Shown here in pieces: positions 19,201 to 27,167 of a stretch of DNA of 64,000 nt (its first letter is position 1; each line of letters begins with the position of its first letter). The notes below the pieces were generated by a model, which made no database searches, was not told the origin of the DNA, and was given only the letters and a program-made list of their open reading frames with translations. Location of the stretch: assembly GCF_000445105.1 (NCBI RefSeq), contig NZ_ATDP01000108.1:1-64000 (forward strand), written 5' to 3'. The position numbers were made by a program, and so were the translations under genes. Source of the DNA: Sphingobium lactosutens DS20 (GTDB taxonomy: Bacteria; Pseudomonadota; Alphaproteobacteria; Sphingomonadales; Sphingomonadaceae).

Positions 19201-20494
19201 CGGGCGCAGTCATCGCACCAATCAGATGACCGCGCCTGTCTATCGCCCGCTCACCACCGATTGCCGCGGCGAGCGCCGCTTCCTCAGCACCATCATCCGG
19301 GGTCTCGAAGCCTTGGGCGCCTTGACCAGGGGGCAGCGCCAGACTGGATCGCAGAACCTCTTCGATCCGTCCGACAATCTGGAATCGGACTATGCTCGCG
19401 ACGCACTCACGCAGTGGTTCCATCTTCTCTACGAGGGCAAGCTGCGCAGCGTCTCGCTCGACGCCTTTCAGGCGATGACGGGACTTGAGCTGTGCGACGA
19501 GGGCGGGGAACTGCTCGAGCGCCTGCCTCCTATCCATCGCTGGCTCAACCGCATCCTGGCGCTGCGGATCGCCACCCAGAACAGCATATTCGAGGAGTTT
19601 CTGGGACTGGTCGAGGATCGCGTCGAAGCAGCGCGCACGGCAGGCACACTGGACCTGGGCATCGAGACCATCCGCGCCGACCGCATGGACCTGCTGTCCG
19701 ATCAACTCTTGCGAACCGATCCCGTGACCGGGGCCGAGACGAGGCTATTGCGCCTGGAACTGCACCGGCGGCCTCCGATCACCAGCTGGGCCATGCTCCA
19801 GCTCGAATGCAAGGATGCGGACGATATCGCCTGGCTTCGCAATGCCCGCTCCGGCCGCGTGGCACTGCGCGTGCCGACATGGCCGGGGCAGGATGAAGAG
19901 GGCAACTGGATCGAGCGATGCTATCTTCTGCGCCCCACGGGGCAGTCCCGCATGGAAGTCGCAGCCCTGGCGGCCAGCCACTGGAACGAGATCGAGCGCG
20001 ACACATTCCAGCACCTCTGGGAACAGGAGGCCGCTGAAGCGGGCAAAAATCTTCTGGTCGAGACGATCACCCTCGCCACCGGCCTGCTATTGCCCGTCTG
20101 GAACAAGCTGCCCGAGGATGATGTGCGGGTGTGGCGGATCGACGATGGCGCCGGCACATCCATCCTCGGGCGTATCATCCATCCTGCCGCCCTCGAACGG
20201 CTCGAAAGGGAGTTCGGGCTCGATGGCGGCATCGCCCTTGGTCCTGACGAAATCATCGCCGGCGCGCGTGTTGGGACCGGCGTTTCGATCCCCGGACTCG
20301 GAACTGCAAGGCTCGCACGGGTTCATGTCAACGACAGTCCCCGTCTCGAGATCCGGGACTATCGCCCCGAAGATCGTACCTGGCTGAAAGCATGCGGCGC
20401 ATTCAGCGAGGTCGTGCAATTCAAGACCAGATTGTTCCTGCCGCCTGAACGGGCGCGGGACATCCTTGCCAGGATTATCGCCGAGCGCCGCTGA
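16214..20494 (+). CDS. Strawberry-notch-type fused methyltransferase and SF2 helicase
   Basis: 1426 residues from the ATG at 16214 (AGAGG upstream). The N-terminal part is an N6-adenine-type methyltransferase: motif I LEPSAGTG at residues 139-146 and NPPF at 204-207. The middle is a helicase core of the strawberry-notch family: DGTGVGKG (489-496) as P-loop and DESH (595-598) as motif II; a C-terminal helicase half contains FGRSHRTNQ, a likely motif VI. Such giant proteins are typical of large alphaproteobacterial plasmids near parB and may modify and remodel plasmid DNA. Its role is not experimentally settled as far as I know. Confidence 0.85.
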   Translation: MNLPQLALSQTHDSTTCLSEVARSLSHRLCNGTAVSRRGLKRLMTVVFGDDDAGGLWSMRDAYDALETAQVLLLADPQGSLLGGTPADIFERLRQFERGLPTQTYRSEKQVDLQQFSTPITLAWLVAMAARCRPDDILLEPSAGTGMLAVHGLRAGAHLILNEHDPARADLLSRNLGQPVTRHDGEHIQDLLTSEQQPTLVLINPPFSRSTGRGIDRHAGARHLRAALACLAPGGRCVAIMPTSFSPEGAAALGYNAVAELVPPRAELTISGSPYAKHGTGVDVRLLVFDKGWTGTPERHVAGDIEAALRLVLAMPDRLDPLEPPPLAPLPAVAAPRSLVPAAQAPAMLFARMNGQRLTPPSRIAATADEARPIIYTAHRAPLAPGETIGIYSAWRLARIAIEDASRHPDDLVESIAMASVSLPAPSYQPMLQDRAIKALSEAQLETIIYAGDAHERDLAGRFSANLAGDRLIEDRDGHHYRTGFFIADGTGVGKGREAAGIILDQWNCGNRRAIWISMADLIEDARRDWTALGGLAIDIQPIANFPLGKPITMESGIVFLTYAALRSARHDTASRLQQLLDWTGEHFAGVIVFDESHAMAHAGGTETDFEKAQGSEQGLAGVRLQNALPRARILYMSATGAAKPENLSYAVRLGLWGPGTAFTTRDMFMKAMEEGGIAALEVVCRDLKAMGLYTARALSFAGVEYEPLEHVLTPDQIAIYDAYADSWSIIHRGLREVLAEIGIVDRISGKTQNARARGSALSSFESAKLRFFSSLLVSLKIPSLIRAIEQELASDNAVLVQLASTGEAIMDRWLSELTAEERPMLDVQVSPKETLIDYLKNAFPIRQMRVFRADDGAVRAEPMTDAEGNPVLCRQAIAARDALIEDLCALPAIPTALDALIAHFGTDRVAEITGRSRRIVTDVTGKQKIERRGARANVLEVQAFQNGSKPIAAFSLAGSTGRSMHSDRNCPTAHRRRAHFLLELGFRILSAVQGFGRSHRTNQMTAPVYRPLTTDCRGERRFLSTIIRGLEALGALTRGQRQTGSQNLFDPSDNLESDYARDALTQWFHLLYEGKLRSVSLDAFQAMTGLELCDEGGELLERLPPIHRWLNRILALRIATQNSIFEEFLGLVEDRVEAARTAGTLDLGIETIRADRMDLLSDQLLRTDPVTGAETRLLRLELHRRPPITSWAMLQLECKDADDIAWLRNARSGRVALRVPTWPGQDEEGNWIERCYLLRPTGQSRMEVAALAASHWNEIERDTFQHLWEQEAAEAGKNLLVETITLATGLLLPVWNKLPEDDVRVWRIDDGAGTSILGRIIHPAALERLEREFGLDGGIALGPDEIIAGARVGTGVSIPGLGTARLARVHVNDSPRLEIRDYRPEDRTWLKACGAFSEVVQFKTRLFLPPERARDILARIIAERR

Positions 20495-20520
20495 TCTCGG
20501 CTCGGTAACGCACCGGGCAG

Positions 20521-20552
20521 GCGAAGTGCGGCGCGCTTCCGCCGCACTTCGC
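20521..20552. terminator. Bidirectional hairpin between converging genes
   Basis: A perfect 12-bp stem, GCGAAGTGCGGC and GCCGCACTTCGC, with an 8-nt loop. It lies in the 67-bp gap between the stops of the methyltransferase-helicase (plus strand) and mucR (minus strand), so it can end both transcripts. Confidence 0.8.
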
Positions 20553-20561
20553 CGAAGATCG

Positions 20562-21500
20562 TCATTCCGCCGGTGCGGGCACCTCCGCCTCGCTCGCATC
20601 CTGCTTGGCCGCCGCGGCACGCCGCCGAGGCGCTTTCGGCTTCGCGGCTGGAGCGGCCTTCACGGCTGCGGCTTTCGTTGTGGCCTTCTTTCTGGCCGCC
20701 GGCTTTGCAGCTTCCGCCGCTGGCGGCGCGGCCGCAACTTCCTCTGCGGGCGCCGGCGTCGGGGCTTTCGCCGCAACCTTCGTCTTCGCCTTGGCCGGCG
20801 CCTTCTTCACAGCGGATTTCTTGGGAGCTGTTTTCTTGCCTGCCGGCTTTGCTGCAGCGGCGCCTTCGGGCTGTGCAGGCGCAGCTACCGGCTCCGGCGT
20901 CGGTTCAGATGCAGCGGTCCCGGCCGCATCGCCCAGATCGGCAAGAGCAGCCCTGACACGAACACGCCGGGACTTTTTCTCAGGGACAGGGGCCGCCTCG
21001 GTCACCGGTGCAACCTCCGGCACAGTCGCCGAAGCCCCTGCCGCTTCTGTCTCGGCCACAGGCGCTGCTTCGACTGCGGGCGCTTCAGCCGCCGACTGTG
21101 CGCCAATACGCCGTCCAAGCCCGAGCTGCTGCGCGACGGCACGTCGATGCTCCGAATAGGCCGGCGCGATCATCGGATAATCCTTGGGAAGATTATAGCG
21201 TTCGCGGTATTCCTCCGGTGTCAGCCCGTTGGTCGCAAGATGCCGCTTCAGCGTCTTGTAGGGCTTGCCGTCGAGCATGCTGATGATGTGCTCACGCGAA
21301 CCCAGGCTTTTGCGGATCGACACAGCCGGAACATATTCGGGCGCTGCCGGCGTCTCCACCGTGGCTTTTCGTTCCAGCGCGTCGCGGGTCGCTTCGATGA
21401 TCCCGGCAATGTCGGCCGCCGGCACCTGATTGTTCGAGAAATAGGCGCTCAATAACTGCACCGTCATGGCGGTGGAATCGGGCTGTTCGGTGTCGGCCAC
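20562..21500 (-). CDS. MucR-family regulator with histone-H1-like C-terminal tail
   Basis: 312 residues, GTG start with AGGGAG upstream. Residues 1-140 are a MucR/Ros domain (TLKRHLATNGLTPEEYRERY, then NLPKDYPMIAPAYSEHRR). The two Cys and the second His of the Ros zinc finger are absent (SMLDGKPY instead of the Cys-containing segment; HLATN instead of HLxxH), as in zinc-independent homologues. Residues about 150-312 form a low-complexity Ala/Lys/Pro tail with repeats such as KKTAPKKSAVKKAPAKAK, like histone H1. Usual MucR is about 140 residues. MucR proteins are H-NS-like silencers, so this one may coat plasmid DNA. Confidence 0.85.
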   Translation of the reverse strand: MADTEQPDSTAMTVQLLSAYFSNNQVPAADIAGIIEATRDALERKATVETPAAPEYVPAVSIRKSLGSREHIISMLDGKPYKTLKRHLATNGLTPEEYRERYNLPKDYPMIAPAYSEHRRAVAQQLGLGRRIGAQSAAEAPAVEAAPVAETEAAGASATVPEVAPVTEAAPVPEKKSRRVRVRAALADLGDAAGTAASEPTPEPVAAPAQPEGAAAAKPAGKKTAPKKSAVKKAPAKAKTKVAAKAPTPAPAEEVAAAPPAAEAAKPAARKKATTKAAAVKAAPAAKPKAPRRRAAAAKQDASEAEVPAPAE

Positions 21501-21694
21501 TTAAAACTCCCTGAATTGGAAGGCCATGAAGATGGCGGTGATTGTGGGGAAGAAGTTGGGGGCAACAGCTAAGCGGGAAAGCGCTGCTCATGCAAGCACC
21601 CTGTGCATCGCGCGCATGGGACCGAAAATGAGAAGGGGAGGAAGAGGGGAAGATCAGGACCGATTGAAGGTCTTGTTTCCATGAAAGGCGAACC

Positions 21695-22180
21695 ATGGCC
21701 GACCACGTATCCGCCCACATCATGATTGGCGGCGTGCTTGCCCGCTCCACATATCCTCAACTCATCAAGGCTATAGGCAACGATAATCCCGCTATCGATT
21801 GGGATGGCACGCCGTTCAGCCCTGAAGATCTACCCTCCGATACGCCACTCGCGCTGATGGATCATGACGTCGCCGATGGTCGTTTCGAAGAGATCGAAGA
21901 TGTCTGTCGCCGTCATGGCCTCCACTATGTTCGCTGGTCCGGCGGCTATCCCGGCAGTTTTCCGTCTGTTCGGGTTATTTACCTTGGCCATGGCGAGCCA
22001 CAACTGGTTCTGACAACCGAGGAGGACGAGCAAGTCTTCCCAATTGAACGCATCAGGGAACTGGGAAGTGTCGAGGCGATCGAAGCGGAATACCGGCTTG
22101 CGCGCATGAATCCGCCCCCGTTGATCCTTGCCGACGACGATCCGGGCGATCCGGCTATTTCGGAGATTCTCCATGGCTGA
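21695..22180 (+). CDS. Hypothetical protein
   Basis: 161 residues, acidic, no membrane segment. I do not recognise the family. It contains ALMDHDVADGRFEEIEDVCR, then HGLHYVRWSGGYPGSFPSVR. Its stop codon overlaps the next gene by eight bases, so it is probably the first gene of a small operon with the two hypothetical genes that follow. Confidence 0.75.
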   Translation: MADHVSAHIMIGGVLARSTYPQLIKAIGNDNPAIDWDGTPFSPEDLPSDTPLALMDHDVADGRFEEIEDVCRRHGLHYVRWSGGYPGSFPSVRVIYLGHGEPQLVLTTEEDEQVFPIERIRELGSVEAIEAEYRLARMNPPPLILADDDPGDPAISEILHG

Positions 22181-22835
22181 GCATCATGTCCAGGGATCCT
22201 TCGCTTTCACTTGCACGGCAGCCGAAAGTGCGCTGATCGAGGAGGCGTGGCAGCATGCTGCCGACCTGCTGGGTAACTTCACGCCGGGTGAACCGAGCGC
22301 GGAGTTTCTCGCCGCCTTCATGCCGACGGACCTCGGCAATCCGTTCAACGGCCTGCTCGGGCTCTTCGATGATCCCGCCTTTCCCGATTTCGGCGCGGAG
22401 ATCGAAATTGAGGGCAGCGTCGACTGTGTCGTCTCGATCTACGGCACCACGGACTTCCAGCCAGGCCCGATCGCCGAACTCATCCGCCATTGTTGCCAGG
22501 AGAGTTTGAAGGTCAAACCCGTCGGTTTCGACTGGAGCTACAGCTGCTCACGTCCCCTTCGCGACAGCTTCGGGGGAGGGTGGTGCGCGATATTCGCCGA
22601 TCATGTCGAGTTCGAGACCACGCAGCAGCAGCTGGCGCGACGACTGGCCATATTCGCCATCGCGCCAGTGCGAGACCCGCCCGATCCATGGATCGACGAC
22701 CCCGACCATCCTTCAGTCGACTGGATTGCCGAGGTCCTGAATGGCGACACGCGCCTTGGTTATCTCGACTGGACACTCGCCCGGATTGAAGCAGGCGATA
22801 GCGCCGATGCCCTGACGGTGCCTCCGCCGGCCTGA
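22173..22835 (+). CDS. Hypothetical protein
   Basis: 220 residues starting at the ATG that overlaps the previous stop (ATGGCTGA), with GGAG upstream. Acidic and cytoplasmic. It shows EEAWQHAADLLGNFTPGEPS and a central WSYSCSRPLRDSFGGGWCAI segment. No recognised domain. Conservation of such proteins on sphingomonad plasmids is my impression only. Confidence 0.75.
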   Translation: MAEHHVQGSFAFTCTAAESALIEEAWQHAADLLGNFTPGEPSAEFLAAFMPTDLGNPFNGLLGLFDDPAFPDFGAEIEIEGSVDCVVSIYGTTDFQPGPIAELIRHCCQESLKVKPVGFDWSYSCSRPLRDSFGGGWCAIFADHVEFETTQQQLARRLAIFAIAPVRDPPDPWIDDPDHPSVDWIAEVLNGDTRLGYLDWTLARIEAGDSADALTVPPPA

Positions 22836-22879
22836 CCGGCTCACACTACAAAATCCTCTCAAACCAGAAGGACAATATC

Positions 22880-23584
22880 ATGACCGACGCCACCGCGCCG
22901 TGCGCATCCGCGCGCCTGTATAGCCAGACCGAACATGACGACCGCGGCAACTTCCACTATGAAGGCGACCTCTATCGCGCCGGAGAAGCGTTGCCGTCGC
23001 TTGCCTCCCGGATCGAGCGCCATTTGGCACAGCATTTTGCCGAATCCACCTTCGCGATCCGCACGGAGAAATTTTCCGGCGGGCGCAAGGTCATCGCGGA
23101 GATTCTCGATGCTCCAACCGACCTGACCGGCCGCGACGCGCAGAACGCTTTCATCGTTGAAGTTCGCGATCAGATGGAACGGTTTGGTTCGACCCGGACC
23201 AATCCATTGCAGGATTTCTGGTCGTGCAGCTTCTACTGCGAAGTCCGCATCGCCCAGGCCTATTGGTCTGCGTTGGCAAAGCGCAGCGGTAGCCGTAATC
23301 CGGTCGATACGGTGATATCGTTGGCGGCCTTCAAGAAGCGGATCAAAGCCGGCGACCAGTTGAAACTGATCGACGCACCGGCCGGTCATCGCCTGCTCGG
23401 CACGACCCGCGAAATCACGAAGGTGCGCTCCGGCGACCTGATCCTTGAAGGACGCTCCTACCTCAGCTTCCCCCGAGCATCGGCCTTCGCCTGTGACGGC
23501 CGTCTGATCCGGATCGCCATCGGCTCGGAATATGGTCCGGATGACCACCTGCTGTACGAGTGGATTCGCCTGAACGCCGCCTGA
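22880..23584 (+). CDS. Hypothetical protein
   Basis: 234 residues, start preceded by GAAGGAC. No recognised family. Visible features are a central FWSCSFYCEVRIAQAYWSAL stretch and a C-terminal beta-rich part (RSGDLILEGRSYLSFPRASA). Same strand and spacing as its neighbours, so likely cotranscribed with them. Confidence 0.72.
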   Translation: MTDATAPCASARLYSQTEHDDRGNFHYEGDLYRAGEALPSLASRIERHLAQHFAESTFAIRTEKFSGGRKVIAEILDAPTDLTGRDAQNAFIVEVRDQMERFGSTRTNPLQDFWSCSFYCEVRIAQAYWSALAKRSGSRNPVDTVISLAAFKKRIKAGDQLKLIDAPAGHRLLGTTREITKVRSGDLILEGRSYLSFPRASAFACDGRLIRIAIGSEYGPDDHLLYEWIRLNAA

Positions 23585-23725
23585 GCAGGGCCTTATCCGC
23601 GCCTGCCCTCTTCAGTCCGCGCAAATTCCGGGCGGTCACGAAAAGCGCCTCGCAAGAGATTCTGCTGCGGTTGGGCCATCCGCCCACGCCCACGCGCCCC
23701 CCCAATCACCGATCCGGAGGCTCCG

Positions 23726-24544
23726 ATGCATGAGCCCTATCTCAAGGCGATGGCGACGCTGCTCCGCCGCAGCCAGCCGCGCCACGATCTCTACACCGTT
23801 TTCGGCCACTGTATGGAGGCCATGGCACTCGCAATGGCCAACAGCGTCGATCTGCGGCAGCGCGAGCCACGCGAGGCGCGCTATCTCGACATTGTCGGGC
23901 AGTACCGGCCGGATGTGATCGATCTGTTTCCACGAGTCCTCGCCGAACTGGTGCAAGCTCTCGAGGTCTGCCCGGGCGATGTGCTGGGCGCGCTGTTTCA
24001 CGACCTTGAACTGCACAACAAGGCGCGCGGCCAGTTCTTCACCCCTTACACCCTTAGTCGCTTCATGGCCCAGGTGACCATCGGCGATTGCGAAAGCGTC
24101 AAAGCGATCATCGGCGGCCATGGCTTCGTGACCGCCATGGAACCGGCCTGCGGCGCGGGGGCGATGGTGATCGCGCTTGCTGAGGCCATGCGCGACCTTG
24201 GTATAAACTATCAGCGCCATCTTCATGTCACCGCGATCGATATCGACCCGCGCGCGATCCACATGGCTTATGTCCAGCTCTCGCTGCTGCATATCCCGGC
24301 GCATCTCATGGTTGGAAACTCCCTATCGGGCGAAACGAGCGAACATTGGTACACACCGGCCCATATTCTGGGCGGATGGAACGCCCGGCTCGCCCATCGA
24401 CGACGCCAAGAGCCTGCCGGTGAGACGCTCGTCCATGCTGTCGAAGCGCCGCCTGCGCCGGCCCCGATGAATCACGCAGTTTCACCGTCGCGCGAGCCCC
24501 GAGCATCGCCGCCGGCCATGCCGCAACAGTTGAGCCTTTTCTGA
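23726..24544 (+). CDS. N-6 DNA methylase-like protein lacking an obvious NPPY motif
   Basis: 272 residues. The HsdM-like region has GQFFTPYTLSRFMA, motif I MEPACGAGAMVIALAEAM and an acidic motif II segment (VTAIDIDPRAIHMAYVQLSL), so it should bind SAM. Where a catalytic NPPY/F would follow, the sequence reads VGNSLSGETSEHWYTPAHIL, and no NPPx occurs before the end. Either it belongs to a plasmid/phage subfamily with another role or it is inactive as a methylase. It lies upstream of a DpdA-like transglycosylase gene. Confidence 0.78.
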   Translation: MHEPYLKAMATLLRRSQPRHDLYTVFGHCMEAMALAMANSVDLRQREPREARYLDIVGQYRPDVIDLFPRVLAELVQALEVCPGDVLGALFHDLELHNKARGQFFTPYTLSRFMAQVTIGDCESVKAIIGGHGFVTAMEPACGAGAMVIALAEAMRDLGINYQRHLHVTAIDIDPRAIHMAYVQLSLLHIPAHLMVGNSLSGETSEHWYTPAHILGGWNARLAHRRRQEPAGETLVHAVEAPPAPAPMNHAVSPSREPRASPPAMPQQLSLF

Positions 24545-24575
24545 ACCCCACGATTTCACATATCTGGAGACCGGC

Positions 24576-24917
24576 ATGTTCCATCATGTCCATATCACCG
24601 CGCTCAGCCGGACGCCGGCCGGGATGACAGTCATAACGCTTGCCATCTGCGGACCACGCGGCGGCATGCGCGCCGTCGAGGATATTTCTATCGAGGAAGC
24701 CGAGGAGATGGCGGCGCGGCTTCAGACGGCCATCACCGCTGCGCGCGCCGGGCTCGGCAAGGATCCGGCCGATGTCTTCGTCCAGGATGTGATCGGTCAG
24801 CTCGGTGACCCCGCTCTTGCTCTCGATCCATCTTTCCGCAGATGGTGTAGCGCGCATCATGGCCTGCTCCGCGCTCGGCAGGCCGCAGAACGCTGGTGCT
24901 GCTGGCACGCGGCCTGA
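24576..24917 (+). CDS. Hypothetical protein
   Basis: 113 residues, start preceded by GGAGA. The N-terminal half looks like a small alpha/beta domain (HHVHITALSRTPAGMTVITL); the C-terminus is rich in Trp and Cys (RRWCSAHH, RWCCWHAA). Family not recognised. It lies between the methylase-like gene and the DpdA-like gene, whose start codon follows within a few bases. Confidence 0.65.
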   Translation: MFHHVHITALSRTPAGMTVITLAICGPRGGMRAVEDISIEEAEEMAARLQTAITAARAGLGKDPADVFVQDVIGQLGDPALALDPSFRRWCSAHHGLLRARQAAERWCCWHAA

Positions 24918-24922
24918 GCCCC

Positions 24923-25954
24923 ATGGCGATCGAGATCATGGTCGGCCTTCCGCACTTGCGCGAGGGGCCGATATTGAACTGCGCCCGTGTCATGCAGGTG
25001 CCGACACTCATCTCGGCGAACGCGCTCTCGCGCTGGCATCGCAGCAAGGGCTGGCCTGAATGGCAGGGGTGGCGCCTCGATTTACTGAAAAATGCCGGCG
25101 GATTGTCCCGCATTGCATTGGACAGTGCGGGATTCGTGGCTTTGTCGCGATACTCCGCATATCCTTGGGCAACTAAGGACTATCTCGATCTCGCCGCAAG
25201 CTATCCGTTCCGCTGGTTCGCCAGCATGGACTATTGCGTCGAACCCGAAATCGCACCCGATCGCGAAGAGGTGCGCGACCGGATTTCGAGAACCATCCGG
25301 GTCAACCGCGATTGCTGGCGCGGCGCTCATGACCGCGGCATTGCCCATCGCTTCATGCCGGTAATACAAGGCCGGGTCGCAGGCGATTATGAAAATTGCA
25401 TCGATGCGCTGAGCGATATCATCGACGCGGTACCTCTGATTGGTATCGGCTCCATGTGCCGCAGACCCGTAGGCGGCAGCGATGGGGTGATCGCCATCTT
25501 CGAGCATCTCGATCGCATTCTCGGCGCCAAGACGATGATTCACGGGTTCGGCATAAAAGGCACGGCCCTCAGCAAGCTCCGCGGGCTCGAACATCGTGTC
25601 GCGTCGACAGACAGCCAGGCATTCGGGCTAGCCAGCAGAATCGAGGCGCGCCAGCGCGGCATCTCCAAGACCGACGCCTTCGTCGCCGATCATGTGGAAA
25701 GATGGGCGCGCCGCCAATATGCGCGATCCGCCCGCACTCCCGCGCCCATACAGGGCGAGCTGCCGCTCGGCCCCGATGACCGACCGCCACGCGATCCATG
25801 GGAGAAGGCGATTGCACAGGCGCGCGCCGAAATCCGGACGCTGATCGAAGAGGGGCAACTGTCGCACGACGAAATTTCCGAACCGTGGATCGCGCAATGG
25901 GCAGCCGACATCTTCCAGGCCGAACCGCTTGAATCCGCCGGGGACTCTCGATGA
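24923..25954 (+). CDS. TGT-fold protein of the DpdA (deazapurine DNA modification) type
   Basis: 343 residues from the ATG at 24923 (GTG at 24896 is possible). The order of motifs follows tRNA-guanine transglycosylases: Asp67 in ALDSAGFV (TGT DSGGFQ), Gln149 in VIQGR (TGT VQGG), GIGSMCRR at 174-181 (TGT GGLAVGE), HGFGIKG, then Asp230 in RVASTDSQAFG, in the position of the nucleophile. There is no zinc-binding Cys/His set of bacterial Tgt. This resembles DpdA proteins, which exchange guanine in DNA for 7-deazaguanines such as preQ0. Whether the substrate is DNA or RNA is inference. It overlaps the next gene by ATGA. Confidence 0.75.
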   Translation: MAIEIMVGLPHLREGPILNCARVMQVPTLISANALSRWHRSKGWPEWQGWRLDLLKNAGGLSRIALDSAGFVALSRYSAYPWATKDYLDLAASYPFRWFASMDYCVEPEIAPDREEVRDRISRTIRVNRDCWRGAHDRGIAHRFMPVIQGRVAGDYENCIDALSDIIDAVPLIGIGSMCRRPVGGSDGVIAIFEHLDRILGAKTMIHGFGIKGTALSKLRGLEHRVASTDSQAFGLASRIEARQRGISKTDAFVADHVERWARRQYARSARTPAPIQGELPLGPDDRPPRDPWEKAIAQARAEIRTLIEEGQLSHDEISEPWIAQWAADIFQAEPLESAGDSR

Positions 25955-26256
25955 TCCGCCACGGCGAAAGCATGGAACGCATCGTGCCCGGTCTATATGC
26001 GGGGAACGAGGTGAGGGCCGAGCGCCACCGTCGCGGCTGGGCATTTCAGATGAAATGCGGCCAGCTCGGTCGCCAACTCTGGTTTGAATATTCTCCGCAC
26101 GGACTGTGGACCGCCATCGGCATCTGGCGCAACCTGGACACCGGACTCTGGGTGGCCGCTCGCCTCCGCGCCGGAACGCATTTCTGGGATGAAAGCTGCC
26201 AGGCCGCGCGCCTATACGGTGATGACGTCTATTCCATCCTGCGCGATGAAACGTGA
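25951..26256 (+). CDS. Hypothetical protein coupled to the DpdA-like gene
   Basis: 101 residues. The start overlaps the preceding stop (ATGA), indicating translational coupling with the transglycosylase-like gene and perhaps a joint function. Trp-rich (RGWAFQMKC, LWFEYSPHGLWTAIGIWRNL). No domain recognised. Confidence 0.7.
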   Translation: MIRHGESMERIVPGLYAGNEVRAERHRRGWAFQMKCGQLGRQLWFEYSPHGLWTAIGIWRNLDTGLWVAARLRAGTHFWDESCQAARLYGDDVYSILRDET

Positions 26257-26277
26257 CACGAATAGGTGAACCAGCGG

Positions 26278-26838
26278 TCAGTAGAGGATCAGGCCCGTCC
26301 CCGGCATGAGTTGATCCAGAAAATCGAAATCGCGCCGGTTTCCCGTCAGCAGATCGCAACCTGTCGCCGCAGCCTGAAGAAACAGTAGGGCATCGTTGAG
26401 CAGCGCGATGGAATGCGGCTGACCGGAAAGGCGTGTTGCCATTCCTGCCAGCATGCCTGCCTCGCCGAACACACGCGAAGAGGGCACGCTCAGGCGATGC
26501 TCGGGAATATCGTCGATCGTTCGCCCCAGCATCTTGAGAACAGACGCTGTGCGCTTGTCGGCCGGATCGAGCGCACCCATCAGATGGGTCATTTCACCAA
26601 GCGCCACGCCTGAATGGTTGACGATCCGGTTTTCCAGCAAGCGGTCTACTTCGAGAGACGTCTTGCCCTGAAGCACGTCGATATAGACGCAGGTGTCAAG
26701 CAGGAGCTCCCGGCCGACGACGGCTGCCTTGTGAACGAGCGGCAATTCCTCTTCGGACCGCCGTGTCAGTCTTGCTGCCCGCCGCTGCGGCCTGATCCTG
26801 CGTAGCGACGCCTTGCGATCAAATCCCAAGCGCAACAT
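26278..26838 (-). CDS. PIN-domain (VapC-like) toxin
   Basis: 186 residues. PIN nuclease acidic residues are seen in LLLDTCVYIDVLQG, the Glu of GVALGEMTHLMG, and Asp in ALLNDALLFLQAAA, followed by LLTGNRRDFDFL. The N-terminal extension of about 45 basic residues is unusual for VapC (about 130 residues); the true start could be later. It overlaps the upstream antitoxin gene by 20 bp, as expected of a type II toxin-antitoxin operon. Predicted to cleave RNA. Confidence 0.8.
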   Translation of the reverse strand: MLRLGFDRKASLRRIRPQRRAARLTRRSEEELPLVHKAAVVGRELLLDTCVYIDVLQGKTSLEVDRLLENRIVNHSGVALGEMTHLMGALDPADKRTASVLKMLGRTIDDIPEHRLSVPSSRVFGEAGMLAGMATRLSGQPHSIALLNDALLFLQAAATGCDLLTGNRRDFDFLDQLMPGTGLILY

Positions 26839-27091
26839 CCGCAGGAATGGAACCCTTCCGGCCTACCAGCCTGGCGCCGAAATCATCCTCGAGCGCCACT
26901 TTGGCAAGAGCATATTCGACGAGATCTGTGGTCGAGGCAATCCCGCTGCGCATCTTGGCGCGATTGATGAGTTCACGCGGCACGCGCGCGCCGACGGCGC
27001 TGTTCGTGCCTGACAGCAAGCCTGCCGCTTTCGCGGCGGCCACGACCGCTTCATGTCTCAGGGACAAATGATCTTCGTGCTTCGTCGCCAT
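26819..27091 (-). CDS. Antitoxin of the PIN-domain toxin
   Basis: 90 residues from the ATG at 27091, which has AAGGAG upstream; a longer reading to 27184 lacks one. The segment ARVPRELINRAKMRSGIAST, then TDLVEYALAKVALED, looks like a ribbon-helix-helix-type regulator. It lies upstream of and overlaps the toxin gene, the normal order. Likely an autorepressor that neutralises the PIN toxin. Confidence 0.78.
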   Translation of the reverse strand: MATKHEDHLSLRHEAVVAAAKAAGLLSGTNSAVGARVPRELINRAKMRSGIASTTDLVEYALAKVALEDDFGARLVGRKGSIPADVALGI

Positions 27092-27167
27092 CGGAAACTC
27101 CTTGCGTTGAACATATAGGCCATTTTGTAAAACATGCAAGGCGTTGGCGGGAAGCGGCCTGCCAGCA

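Noticed and set aside
20466..21455. 329-codon plus-strand open frame rich in Arg, Gly and Cys
   Set aside because: Antisense of the MucR gene and its Lys/Ala-rich tail; the low-complexity tail creates long open frames on both strands.
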